DNA of 46,473 nucleotides, from contig WIDE01000012.1 of NCBI GenBank assembly GCA_015039315.1, positions 80,448-126,920 on the forward strand. Direction: 5' to 3'. Positions 22,371-33,251 of the stretch are shown here, piece by piece. Positions within the stretch are counted from its first letter, which is position 1; the number at the start of each line of letters is the position of its first letter. Made by a program: the position numbers and the translations under genes. The stretch is from Clavulina sp. PMI_390. Taxonomy: Eukaryota > Basidiomycota > Agaricomycetes > Cantharellales > Hydnaceae. The notes under the pieces were generated by a model. The model saw nothing but the letters and a program-made list of their open reading frames with translations, searched no databases and was not told the origin of the DNA.

Positions 22371-23574
22371 CTAGCTCAACTGGGGGACATCTGATGCTGA
22401 TCAATCTCGCTACGCGCCTAGGCTGGCCGAGGCTTCTTCAAGCTATCCATTCGCGGCGAATATGGCACATTTTTCATCAACGCTTCCTCACAAGACATCC
22501 ATATTGGGCCTCAGCCACCACCATTACCACTCCAAGCCCAAAACGCACCCCCCAATTAATTATGAAGAGACCCTATGAAGGGCAGGGTTCAACCCTTACC
22601 CATTGGCATGAATAAGTCGCTAATGCCCGGAGAATGCGCTTTTGATATCCTTGATAGTAATCCCAGCGGCAAATCAATGCTGGGGCGGTTTCCTATTATA
22701 GACATTAACCTCGCCAGATATTTTGTGAAAAACTTGACAGTCAATCTATTTTTTTTTTACCCATGGTTACAACACTAGTTGAAGCGATAACGTATTCTCG
22801 AGCAGACTTTAATAGTAATACCTGGCACATGTGGATCTCCGTCCCGAAGGCATAATAGGAGCGTCCCCGATCCGCCACCAAGGAGCCCCCATTTAATGCC
22901 CCTCACGAACCTGGATTAATCTTGGAACAGCAAGGTAATCTGACAGTAAGGTCACCCTTCGGATCAAAGATGTGCTCGAAGTGTCATGAGATAATGCCAC
23001 AACACCTTGCTTCAAACATCGACGATCACCGACGGAGCACTAGCTGCACACGGCATCGACCAAGAATCTTCTTTTTTGACTTCTAAGCTCTGATGAGGTC
23101 GAGTATGCGATCCAGGTAATTTGATGCTAGTATCAACCAGGATGAGCTGTCCACGAAGACAATGCTGAGGCCAACTTCCTTCAAGGTGATAGAGAGATAG
23201 CCTGATATACTATAAGGTCATTTTGATCCGGGAATATACTAGCTATCCATTTTTCAGCTTATTTGACACTCATTCAATGACTCAGACCTGGTTTCTCTGC
23301 AAGTTCTGTTCCATGCTGCGCCAGTGCATTACAAACCGAGTTTCGAACTCTGATTTTGTGCCCCCTTTATTTCTTACACAACATCTATGTGACTCCATAG
23401 GAATCAAATGTTCGCGAGAACAAAGTGCTGGCGCCTTACTCTCATACAGCTTTTAGCTAATCCCCTAGTACCTTGTAGAGCCAACTTGTCCTTTTTAAGT
23501 GAAGATTATTCCAAAAACTATGTAACGGGGGCTACTGAACCTATTGGCCCAAAAACGTCGGCGAATCAGGATCG
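22371..23574. other. Gene-poor region
   Basis: No supported gene. A local palindrome gggttcaaccc near 22586 resembles a tRNA B box, but no tRNA can be folded around it. AT-rich short runs occur near 22749-22757. Confidence 0.35.
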
Positions 23575-23916
23575 CTAAGCTTCGAGTGAATTTGCCATGC
23601 TTCGCCAGCTCGCTGCTTTCGTCCAAAAATGGGCAGGGAAGATCGTCGTTAGGCTGTTTTTGGAAAGTGATAAGTAGCCTTTCTTTGCTTGCTTGTCATC
23701 TTTGAAGCCTTGTCGCTTGGGCAAGTCATGCAGAGAAGCGGCTGTCGGAGATTCCGCCGGTCGGCTGGGCGCTTTTGTCCAAATGCATCCGCTTTGACGT
23801 CGGCACTTGACTTTATTCCAGCTCTGGATCACTAGCGAGGAGTCCAGAATAGCCAGCATATGGCACTCGCATAGAAACCCTAACTTTGCTTCCCCCCCCA
23901 CCATATTACCTCTCAT
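23575..23916 (-). CDS. Small unassigned ORF, 113 codons
   Basis: A continuous minus-strand frame from ATG 23916 to a stop at 23575. The C-terminal part is polar and coding-like (SPTAASLHDLPKRQGFKDD, then KKGYLSLSKNSLTTIF), while the N-terminus (MRGNMVGGEAKLGF) has no obvious signal. No domain is recognised and there is no splice evidence to support it. It could be a lone exon or a chance frame. Confidence 0.25.
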   Translation of the reverse strand: MRGNMVGGEAKLGFLCECHMLAILDSSLVIQSWNKVKCRRQSGCIWTKAPSRPAESPTAASLHDLPKRQGFKDDKQAKKGYLSLSKNSLTTIFPAHFWTKAASWRSMANSLEA

Positions 23917-24735
23917 AGAACACCCGGAGAGTACCTATCAGTTGCACGTCACTTGGTTGATCGAAGCCCTCCCACATCATATATACCAATTGTTTCTCCT
24001 CGGAAAAGGCGCCTCGAGAGGTTTGGCTTGTGTGGCGGAGCGAATGGTTGAGAGTGCTGATATATTATATCATTGACATGGAATTGGGGGTGAGATCCAG
24101 GAGCAGCAGTTAGCCCCTAACACGCAGCGCTCGCTGGCATATCCTATCTTTTTCCCTATGATACAAATCCGGACGAGTTTCTCTCAATCTACCGTGGCAT
24201 GGGAAGTGGAGAGCGTTCGAGTACTACCCGAATCCCTGAAACCCTCCTTGTCCCATGCAAAACACCCGCTCAGGCCAGTACTAGCAGTCAAGCAGCTTGC
24301 CCTCATAGCACAACGCGTCCTTCCGCATAATTGCGAGTCTCGAGCAGCCTAGGAACGCGGGGAACCACCAAAATAATTTCTAAGGGCTTGTCGCCTCGAG
24401 CCTCACAATAGTAGCGTGTACGTGCTCTCCTTCCGTGCTTGTTCTCTATGGAATATTGGGTATTCAAATAATGAAGATAACACTCAAAGCTTCGGTTCCG
24501 TGCTCCCGCTTCATCACCCTTCTCCAACTGGTTCTGTCTAATTCCCATTGAACCAATTTTAGTGTACTCGCATCCGCACTTCAGCCAGAACATAGCAGAA
24601 CGGGTGACTGAATGCCAAGGATCGAGAGAGATCAAGCCACTGAAAACTGATAAAGAGAGGCAGAAAGTATACGTTCATCGTTGTTGAAATGACAATAATC
24701 CGACTGTTCGGATACGCGTCACTTGTATCGTCAGA
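23917..24735. other. Gene-poor region
   Basis: Only unrecognised short frames. A minus-strand frame 24635-24303 (110 codons) has mixed composition and no domain. Nothing else is seen. Confidence 0.35.
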
Positions 24736-25026
24736 TTACGTGGGAACTGTGGAGCGTAAGATCTTCAAAGCGTCGTTCGCTAGCCTCGCATAGAAACACA
24801 GCTGCATGAGTAATGAGCGCGTATAGGTACCCTGAGAATAGCTCACCTGGCTAGCACGCACGGCCAAGGGAGTTGAATTCGTTTCGGAAAAGACGGCTGC
24901 TTGAACGTATTCAATCCGAGGTGAACAGGCGTCATCAGCATGCATTCGACCCTGAGCTGCGCTGTGCCACTTCTTGCCACCCTGCCGAGAAAAGATCGCA
25001 ATTGTGCGGCAACGTGGTGGCACCAC
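24736..25026 (-). CDS. Possible terminal exons of an unrecognised gene
   Basis: A minus-strand frame from about 24990 to 24736 reads GGKKWHSAAQGRMHADDA, continues through VQAAVFSETNSTPLAVRASQ, and ends LANDALKILRSTVPT. It contains a 45-nt stretch with a GTGAGC donor and an ATGCAG acceptor that is also open in frame, so it may be spliced or translated. A coding-like piece further upstream (LHRIDQIELNLLPLL, near 25070-25035) ends at a GTGAGT donor but does not join in phase. I do not recognise a product. Confidence 0.2.
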   Translation of the reverse strand: MVPPRCRTIAIFSRQGGKKWHSAAQGRMHADDACSPRIEYVQAAVFSETNSTPLAVRASQVSYSQGTYTRSLLMQLCFYARLANDALKILRSTVPT

Positions 25027-28000
25027 TCACATAGCAGCGGCAATAAATTAAGCTCGATCTGGTCGATCCGGTGAAGAATTCCATCTAATCGGGAGTTTAT
25101 TGACCCCCTAGGCCCTGATCCACCTGTCTGACGTCGTATTTCCTGTGGGCTAATGGGCTGCTGTCGCCTAAGGCGATACAGGCATACTAGCCCTATGTGC
25201 ACAGGCAATGCTCAAGCAGTAACACAATTTGGACCCTGCCCGCTCGCGCTCACCCTTTAAAACCCATGGAAACGCATTTGGCAGTCCCTTCCTCCAAACC
25301 CGTGCCAAAACAACATGGCAGACGCACAGAACGATCCACAAAGACCAGTTCGTCCACCCCTCTCCACCAAGGCGTACAGCCGTCACTAATACCACCCAAA
25401 GCTTCCTCAGGAGGGATGGATCAAGCAGGGAGAGAAATGGTTGCGAGTTGTTGTGCGCCACATTTTTACAAGAATGAATCTGCGATTGGAGGTGAGCTGA
25501 GGGCTAAATGTTATCCGCAAATATCACAACTCTGATTATATCTTCGTTCCACTCCCTCCACACCTTCCTATCCGTGTCTTGTCTGTGTCTAGGTTGACTA
25601 TTACTCCCTGACACTCTCTTGGCCGGGACAAGGGGGAGAGTTTTTCATAACGGCTAGTCCTGCTGAGTTTCACCTTGGTCCTCGGCCCCCCCAGGGTCAA
25701 GCGCCCTAGAGCACCGACATTTCCATTAGCATCATAATCGCTACCATCATACGCATTACCGAGCTATGACCCCCACAGGCTCCTGAAGGGGACCTCTTCT
25801 TACTTCGAGCCTAGATGTTCCTTTCTCATCTATTCTGGATAATTAAATTTATTATATTTCTTTGGAGCAAAGCACCGTTTTCCACGATTATACGAGTTGT
25901 TCGAAGATTGGGCTCTCGCCCACCTGTCAAGTTGATGTTTCATCCTCGCGGCCGGATCGGTCTGCCAGCAGTGTCCTCGCGCAAAGTAATTGGATGCCGC
26001 CTGGAGGAGACAATATAGACGACGTCACAAGGAGACAACGAGCAAGCGGTACGAGTTCATAGCACGTGGGACACACAAGGAGCCAGCCGTCAAAGGTGTC
26101 ACATCAAACGGGCTGTACTTTGAAACGCCAGGACAACAGAAGCCCCACTCCTGATTCCCATGCAGGATAGGGGGACCAAGTTACGCTGGTGCAAAGGGAC
26201 TTGACCCAAACACAGCGTTCCGATCTGCCGGCCCTTTTGAACGAGGCAAGCTCAGGGATGCGAGCCCTGGGGGCTCCACTGAACCGCTCCAAGAATCACG
26301 AGTCAATTTACAGCAGAATACCCTCGGAAATCTGCACAGAGCACAGAGCACATAATCATAACCCTGTGACCCTGAAACAGCGAAGCGGCGGGAGAAACCA
26401 ACTAGGGCGCCTATCTTGCATGTAGGCTGCTCCTATTCCCGTCGAAATAGAGAATCATTGGGTTGCCTATCGGGGTTGAATGGTCGTCTATCTCGACATC
26501 GTGCTTAGAATGTACGAGTATTTGATTCACCCGTCGTGTGAGTAAAGGTGGTTCTCGCAGCCAAAGGTGCAATGGCCTCGGTAGGCTGAGTTGCATGAGG
26601 ACTGATCGGCATGCTCTCAGCCTTCAAGCCAAAGCGATCGAGAAGGCTCTGAGTGGGCCGACCTGAACATTGAGGATGATTGCCGAGGCGCGCTGGCCGA
26701 GGGCCTCAAGAGCGAGCTCCTGCGCCCTAGTCCCGTTGCTGATGGTCCTCGAGAGCATATAGGGATGCGTAATCAATCACTGCATAAAGAGCGAGCGGTT
26801 ATGAGATTTTCATTAAAATTGGCATATGCGAAAAAGCACAACACGTGGATAGATAGGCGACCTTCAATGGGAAGTGCCAGGGTCCATGTTTCACGGCTTC
26901 CGCGACAAAGATCGCGAAAGGAATTCCTCTCGCGGCCCTCGTCGAAGCATTAGAACTACTGAAGAACGAAAACGATCGGGTTTTAGCGCGCATGTGCCCA
27001 AGCTTACTCCTATTCGGCTGGCTGTTCCGGGAGCCGCCATCTTATATCAGCATATATGTCGGTGGTGTAGCATTTCCTGGAACTCGTCGCCAGGGCTCGT
27101 GGGATAAACCGAGTTTGGAAGGCGCGAGGCGTGTGGTTGTGGCCAATGTTGTGTGTGACTCAGACGAACGCGTTTTCCTTTAGTCTCTCGAACTATGAAT
27201 GAGGGCACAGCATCAAATATAAATTAGCTCAGAAGATCCGACCTTTGATGGAAGAAAATGGCAAACCTGGCCAGGAATAAAACTTTCGCACGAGTTCTGC
27301 ATGAAGCCATCTCAGCACCGGAAGGAATTGATGGCCAGAAACAGGTTTAGACCGTGCTAAAAAGGACGGCGTTGGTTTCAAGCGCTTGATCGGAATGCGA
27401 CCCCACCCTTTACAACATGTCAGACAATAACTCGGTGTTTTTCTCCAGCGAGATTGCTACACACCTTCATTAACCTTCGTCTCTAGCATAAGAAACCTGA
27501 CGCAGAAGGGAGGGGATTTCTGGCAGAAAACGCCAAGTTAAATAGCCAAAAACTCAGCTAATCGTTTGCTCGACTTCCATTGCGCTTTCTTGGGAGCTTC
27601 GTGGATCAGCCAGCAAAGACGTAGTGGCAGCCGCGGAGCACTAAAAAACGAGTTTACGTAAGAATTCATGCAATATTTTTCTACCACAGGATCTGTTGAC
27701 GAGAAAGGGATGGCAAGATGTTGTATTGATAGTTTATGCAAATGACTGGAACCATTAACCAGTGGGCTCAGACTCCAAGCGATCAGATTGTCTAGTCAAC
27801 GAGAGGAGTAACTTCCTTCCCCCAGCAAGAAGCTGTTCTGACACTTAGTAGGCCATCCGGGAGAACCTAGATGCAGGTGGCATGATCCCATATATCTGAG
27901 AGTATAGGGGTTTGACTGCGACGCTCGCAAGGGACGAGTGGGCGCACGAGGGGTTAAATCATCGGCATATAGGTGCGATAGAGCGACGAGAAGGCAGACA

Positions 28001-28820
28001 CTTGTTTGAAAAATGAGGAAAGGATCGAAAACCAGCGAGGCAAGAGACGATAGGTAGACTAGCACGAGTAGGTGGTTATGATGATTATGATTCGACTCGA
28101 GCAGTGCAGTCAAAATAAATAGAGAGGGTTAGGATTACGAGGGGAAACGCGCCGGCTTGATTGCTAACACGTGAGGCGGTAGGATCATAGCGAAGAAAAA
28201 GATGCCATGCCTCGTCGGTCGAACAGCAGCCGTCGTGTTGACGTCGAGGGGGCAGTCGACAAAGCAAATCTCGGAATCTGTATAATCACCCTCAGATGGG
28301 ATGACGCAACTTTTCATTGCAGGGGATTTTCGCAGCACCTAGACCACTCAATTCATCCAAGCGATGATCAGTTTTGTATGGGGAATAGGGTCCCGCCCAG
28401 TGGAGAGAACGGTGCATTTGGTTGGTGAGGTGGTGTTTCGCCTCATCGACCGACCTTCAGATTTCGGATTGTGAGTTGCGTTGTAGTAGTGAAAGGAAGG
28501 AAGAAAACAAAAAGTACAAGAGTTGTTGGTCTTCTGAGGGAGGAAAAATGGGAGAGAAAAAAAGACAGTTGGAGGTAAATTGAACATTCGAAGGGAAATC
28601 TGCACGAATGTATTAAGCGCACGAAGTCGCTGCGTGCACTTGACATACGCGCCGCGTGAAGCTGAAGACAAGAGGTGGGGTCGAAGATTATGGATTGAGA
28701 GATAGGATATCGGATGTCGGGTGTCGGGTGTCGAACTGTGATGTGGGGGAGCGGCCCGCCAGATTGGCCAACACAACTAGCAGCTAGCTGGCGGGTGGTC
28801 CCTCGAATCCTGAGGCTCTC
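25027..28820. other. Gene-poor region, right part
   Basis: No recognisable gene. Frames with some coding character but no domain: plus 25197-25535, plus 26189-26425, plus 26857-27183 (108 codons without a clear start), and minus 28338-28140 (contains KSCVIPSEGDYTDSEICFVD). They are not consistent enough to join. Near 28714-28731 there is a short direct repeat of gtgtcgg. The right edge is the 3' flank of the YPD1-like gene. Confidence 0.35.
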
Positions 28821-30081
28821 TCACTTGAAATACTTTTTCAGCCACGCCTCTGCTTCAGCATACTGCTCCTTGAGGGTTACGTGAAGCTCCACAATCATCG
28901 TGAGCGCCTCTGCGTCCGTCAAGTCGACTCCGCGCTCCTCGTCACGGAGGGCTCCGTAGTGCTGCATTTTCTCACACGAGTGCTGTACTTGGTCAATGCC
29001 AAGTGCACCTGAGGAGCCCTTGAGGAAGTGCCCCAGATCGGATATTTTCTTGAGGTCTTTCTTCTCTCTGTAAAACGGCCGGTAGTGGAGGGATTGTTAT
29101 AGTCGAATTGTGAAACGGGGTTGGGACACGTCCATGGATGATGGACAAGTAGATGGAGTATCCAGAGGAATGAGACGAGTCAAGTGAGTGCATGAGGGCC
29201 AATAAGCGGCAATGTAGTGGCAAAAGAGACCGAGGACGCAAGGAAATGAAGTTGTCAGTAAAAAAGGTCATCATATGGAACAGGCCAATGGACGGAAGTT
29301 ATGCTATCAAAATATAAATGGGAGAGACTTATTGGCCTCGTTCGCCAGTGCACCCGTGTAGGGCACAGAAGCAGTTTGCAGAAGCAAGAAATATCAAAAT
29401 GGCGAGAAGAGAAAACAAGTTGACGCACATTGCTTGATCAATGTCAATGAGCGTTCCGCTCGCCTGATCAAAGAAATTCCACACGATCGATTTAGAGAAT
29501 TCATGCGTTTCATCGTCATCATCCATCTCGAGGATCTGGCCGAAAATTTCCATGTTGATGATCTGCGCAGCCTGCTCATGTTGTGGGTTTGTGACGGAGC
29601 AGAAGGATGGAGAGCGAGGGATGATGATGGTACGTCAAGGCGGCGTCAACAGACAGATCGAGGGGTATCGAGAACAACTAGAGGGGACAAAGAAGGGAAT
29701 ATGCACCTTTGCTGGCTTGCGAGAGCGCCCAGAAGGCGACTCTGTCGCAGGACGGGATGGTGGGGCCTCGGTGACGGGGGTTGAGGCTGGTTTACTTGAT
29801 GCAGCCTCCTCTACTGCTGCCGACTTGGAGTCCCTTTCGATGATTCGGGACGGGGATGTGGAGGATGAGTGCTTTTTGGGTTCATCATCTGAGGCTGGGG
29901 GAGGTTTCGAAGAAGAGGACGTGCGGCGGGGGGTTGATGGTCGTGCGACGGGGCTGGGTGATCGAGCTGCACGCTGTGCCGAAGCGGTGGCATCGTCGAC
30001 ATTGGCCCCTCTACTAGGAGGAGACGAAGGTGGCCGAGGCTTGTCTGTTCTGTTGTCGGTGCGAACGGCGGTGGAGGTCAT
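28821..30081 (-). CDS. YPD1: Histidine phosphotransfer protein Ypd1-like
   Basis: Exons 30081-29707, 29571-29429 and 29067-28821 give 254 residues. The HPt domain (about 126-254) starts IINMEIFGQILEMDDDDETH and carries the phospho-acceptor motif DLGHFLKGSSGALG with His186, followed by CEKMQHYG. Ypd1 relays phosphate from membrane histidine kinases such as Sln1 to the response regulators Ssk1 and Skn7, linking osmotic stress to the HOG MAP-kinase path. Residues 1-125 are an added Ser/Pro/Ala/Thr-rich disordered region absent from the 167-residue yeast protein. The second intron is 361 nt, far longer than most here; direct joining gives DQAIEKKDL, the length expected between the second and third helices. 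Reading through the donor instead gives a hydrophobic tail and a stop. Confidence 0.9.
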
Positions 30082-33000
30082 CGCGTAGGTTGGTGGGTGG
30101 TGGTGAGTTGGTGGTGGTGGGGCAAAGGACGGTCTAAGAGCAGCACCAAATTACTTGAACTCGCGTTCGTCCCTCAGTGGCTGATAGAGGAGAGGGGGTA
30201 CAAGGGGCTATGAAACCGAAAGCCTGGTCGCCCAGCACTGGCTTTTTCTACGCTCTTGAGCAAAATATCATTGGATAATCGAGGACGCTGTGTTGGGTTG
30301 AATGCAGCTTGGCAGATTGAGTAGACGCTCTTCCGTGAAGCTTTGATCAACATTCCCAAAAGGCTCAATGACCGACCTTCGCCGACATGCCGACCAATAT
30401 GCAGCACCCGAACATGCAAGCATTCCAGATTCTGGCGGCAATCCAGCAGCACACTCTCCAGTCCCGCAGTGTTTCCGGAGTGCACATTGACAGGTTACGT
30501 TTCTCTTCCTCCTGCTGCGTCTTGCGTCAACACTGCCTTTGGGTTCGTTGGTCGATTATTTCCAAATGAAAAAAACCATCGCACTCTCTAGGAAAGTTCT
30601 GGCCTGTGACCAGCAATGATCTCACAGGTCTGTAGCTCGCAGGACGTTTCATGGGTAGATCCATTTACGCGGGGGTGGGCCCGATCGCGGGTGAGCCATG
30701 CGCTTTGCCTTATGCCTAGACCTATGATGATCTCACTGACCCCACCGTGATATTAGTTTCGATTACTATATAATTTATAGTAGATCTCAATGCCATGAAT
30801 GATTGTTCAAAGGTTGGCTGCTCGTTGGCCCACGCCGCTATGGCGAGTCGCGTCCTCCCCACTATGGCGACCTGGTGGCTCAACCCAGTGATCCCCACCC
30901 CCACCTGCTCACACTGATGCTTTTTTCGTATTCGGAACTTGCTTTCCGGGATGAGTAATAACCAAGGAAGGACGAAACATCATGCCGAGTTATTGTTACC
31001 ACGAAGCACTTGGCGTCGAGTTTCAGGGCGAGGTTGGGTGCGATGTGTGCATATGTGTGCCTGGTACCTTGGGGCTGCACATCCTATTCGGACGGATCAA
31101 CCGCGTCAAACCATCACCTTCGCAGAGCGTCATGCCGGCCGCTCACCTTTCCGGCCCCAATCACATTTGCAAGCTTCTCCTTGAGCCGAATGGCGTGCTG
31201 CTGGTAGTCTATCGATGGGTGTCGTGGGCCATGACGAAAAGGCCGTCACCGGTAATTCACACATATCATAACTATCCATTCGAATAACTTTGGGGGCGGC
31301 GTGATCTTCATCTCGTCTCGTGCGCGTGGGCAATAGATGAGTATGCGTGGCTCGCGCGTGGCTGAGCAATGGCTGATTCCCCGACTGCCGTCCCGACTCA
31401 CCTTCGAATAGTGTGGACGATCCGCAGCCGGACCGCAGCTATTGACTAGGGATAATATCAGATAGACATGCACCTCGAGTGAATAGATGTGCTGCATCAA
31501 GCAAATTGAGATCAAGCCGAGAGGGCAATATCTATATTCCCGGTGTGCATCAAACGAGGAAGCTGCTCGGAGAACAGAATTTCACAACACGAATTACTCC
31601 CGCCTAAAGAAAGGGGAGAGCCGGAGACAGGCGCTGGGGCCTGCAAAAAAGCATCGTTTAATGGTTAGGTAGTAGACAACTCGCACATCATCCTCGGCAG
31701 CCCGAAGTAAGACAGCATTATAGCAGGATGAAGCTCGGCCCAACTGCCCCACCTCACTCACTCGGCGTGAATAAGCTTCTGATCGCTCCCGCGGAACCTT
31801 AGAGACGACAATAGATCCCAATCTATCGCATGAGTCAAAGTATGAATTGCACAGGGCAATTGATCAGCTCAGCTGAAGGAGCTTTCACCATTGGTTGTGG
31901 ACAATTCAGCCATAGGAGCGGATTACACAGCCTCGCAAATTCCTTTTTCATATCGTGAACCAACGTCGTAGACGTAACAACAGAGGATCCCCCTTGCTGC
32001 GAGAGGAAAAGCAGAAAAGAAGAAAGAGACGAACGGTTGTCGGTCAGAGATCTGCTGGGCGACAAAGTGCACGCCGTGCACACGCCACGTTTTTGTGCCC
32101 GCCGAAGCGAGAATAACCGAGCTCATCGGCGTATCAAGCAGTAACTTGGTGGGGGAAGGTTTGCCACGTCGACTAGCAAAACTTCCACTTAAGAAGTGCA
32201 CCCTTAGTGCACATGAAGCTTCTTTTTCCTCGCCCTGAGTTCGGGCTGCGCACAAGCAGGCCGCCATGCCAGCTCAGTGCGCGCCCTTAGGGATATGCGG
32301 AGAAGCGGCCGGCATACATCTCGTTAGAAGCGGTGCCTGTAAGCTTGTGCTTCCATGTCGGGGTCATTGTGATCGGTCCCAGAGCCACTCTTGCTTCTAG
32401 AAGAGTGATGGGTGCCTGCAGCACAATGTCATGTTGTCATATTCTGAATGACACATGAAGTTGTGCATCGTACGCGCCGAATAAGCAAGGGGGAGTGTCA
32501 TCCTCGGGCATCAAGGCCCCTTCAGTCCGATTACACAACCGAATAGTTCTCTAGGGGCAATAAGGGAATTATTGAAATTGGCTCATTGATATGAACCTCT
32601 CATCATACGCCCACATTGCATCGGTTGTGATCGTAAAGGTTGGTGCTGAATAGTATGGTTGAGCAAGAGACGCTACGTTCCATATGCTGGATCATTAGTT
32701 CAGGTATTCAGGGATAAGATAAGTAAATAAGCCATCGTCACACAAAATCACACAGTTAACCTAGGAACTAGGTTCAATAGCCTAGAGAATCACATATGCG
32801 ATGCTTTTGTATCTTGGCTGGATCGCAAATTCAGACGATTGAACCCTCGAAATGGAAGGTCAATACTCCCGAGCGAGTCCTTTCACAGCCCATCGACGAG
32901 AAAGAGGGTGGAGGGAGTACGGGATGCTCAGCCGGATTATGCATTAGCCAAGGGGAGAAATTAAGGCAGCGGTTCAGGCAGCTAGCTGATTCTCTGAATT

Positions 33001-33251
33001 ATATGACTCATGATCATCACGAGGCCACAAGGTCAAACGATAGGAGCTGTGACACTGAGATATATCATGGAACAAACCACGAAACGCAGGGTATGAGCAC
33101 GACCATTCGTTGAAGCGTCCTTTTGTGGTGCGACCAATTGGGTCAGGGCATGGCATGTGAATTTCAGCAGAAGCATCGAGAGTGGAGGCCGCAAGCGCCG
33201 CGACCAAATATTTGGCAGGGTTCAGTTTGGGAAAGCTCAGACCCATAAAGC
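30082..33251. other. Gene-poor region between YPD1 and the VAP gene
   Basis: No supported gene. Minus-strand frames 30485-30174 (contains NLECLHVRVLHIGRHVGEGR) and 32267-31923 (contains KLLLDTPMSSVILASAGTK) have some coding character but no domain and no convincing splice joins. The sequence next to 30082 should hold the YPD1 promoter, and the right end the VAP promoter. Confidence 0.35.

Noticed and set aside
22580..22605. Palindromic GGGTTCAACCC resembling a tRNA T arm
   Set aside because: No upstream A box or acceptor stem on either strand.
29329..29345. An 8-nt microexon in the long YPD1 intron (between GAG and a GTCTCT donor)
   Set aside because: It would add residues where the HPt alignment has none, and direct splicing already gives the expected spacing.
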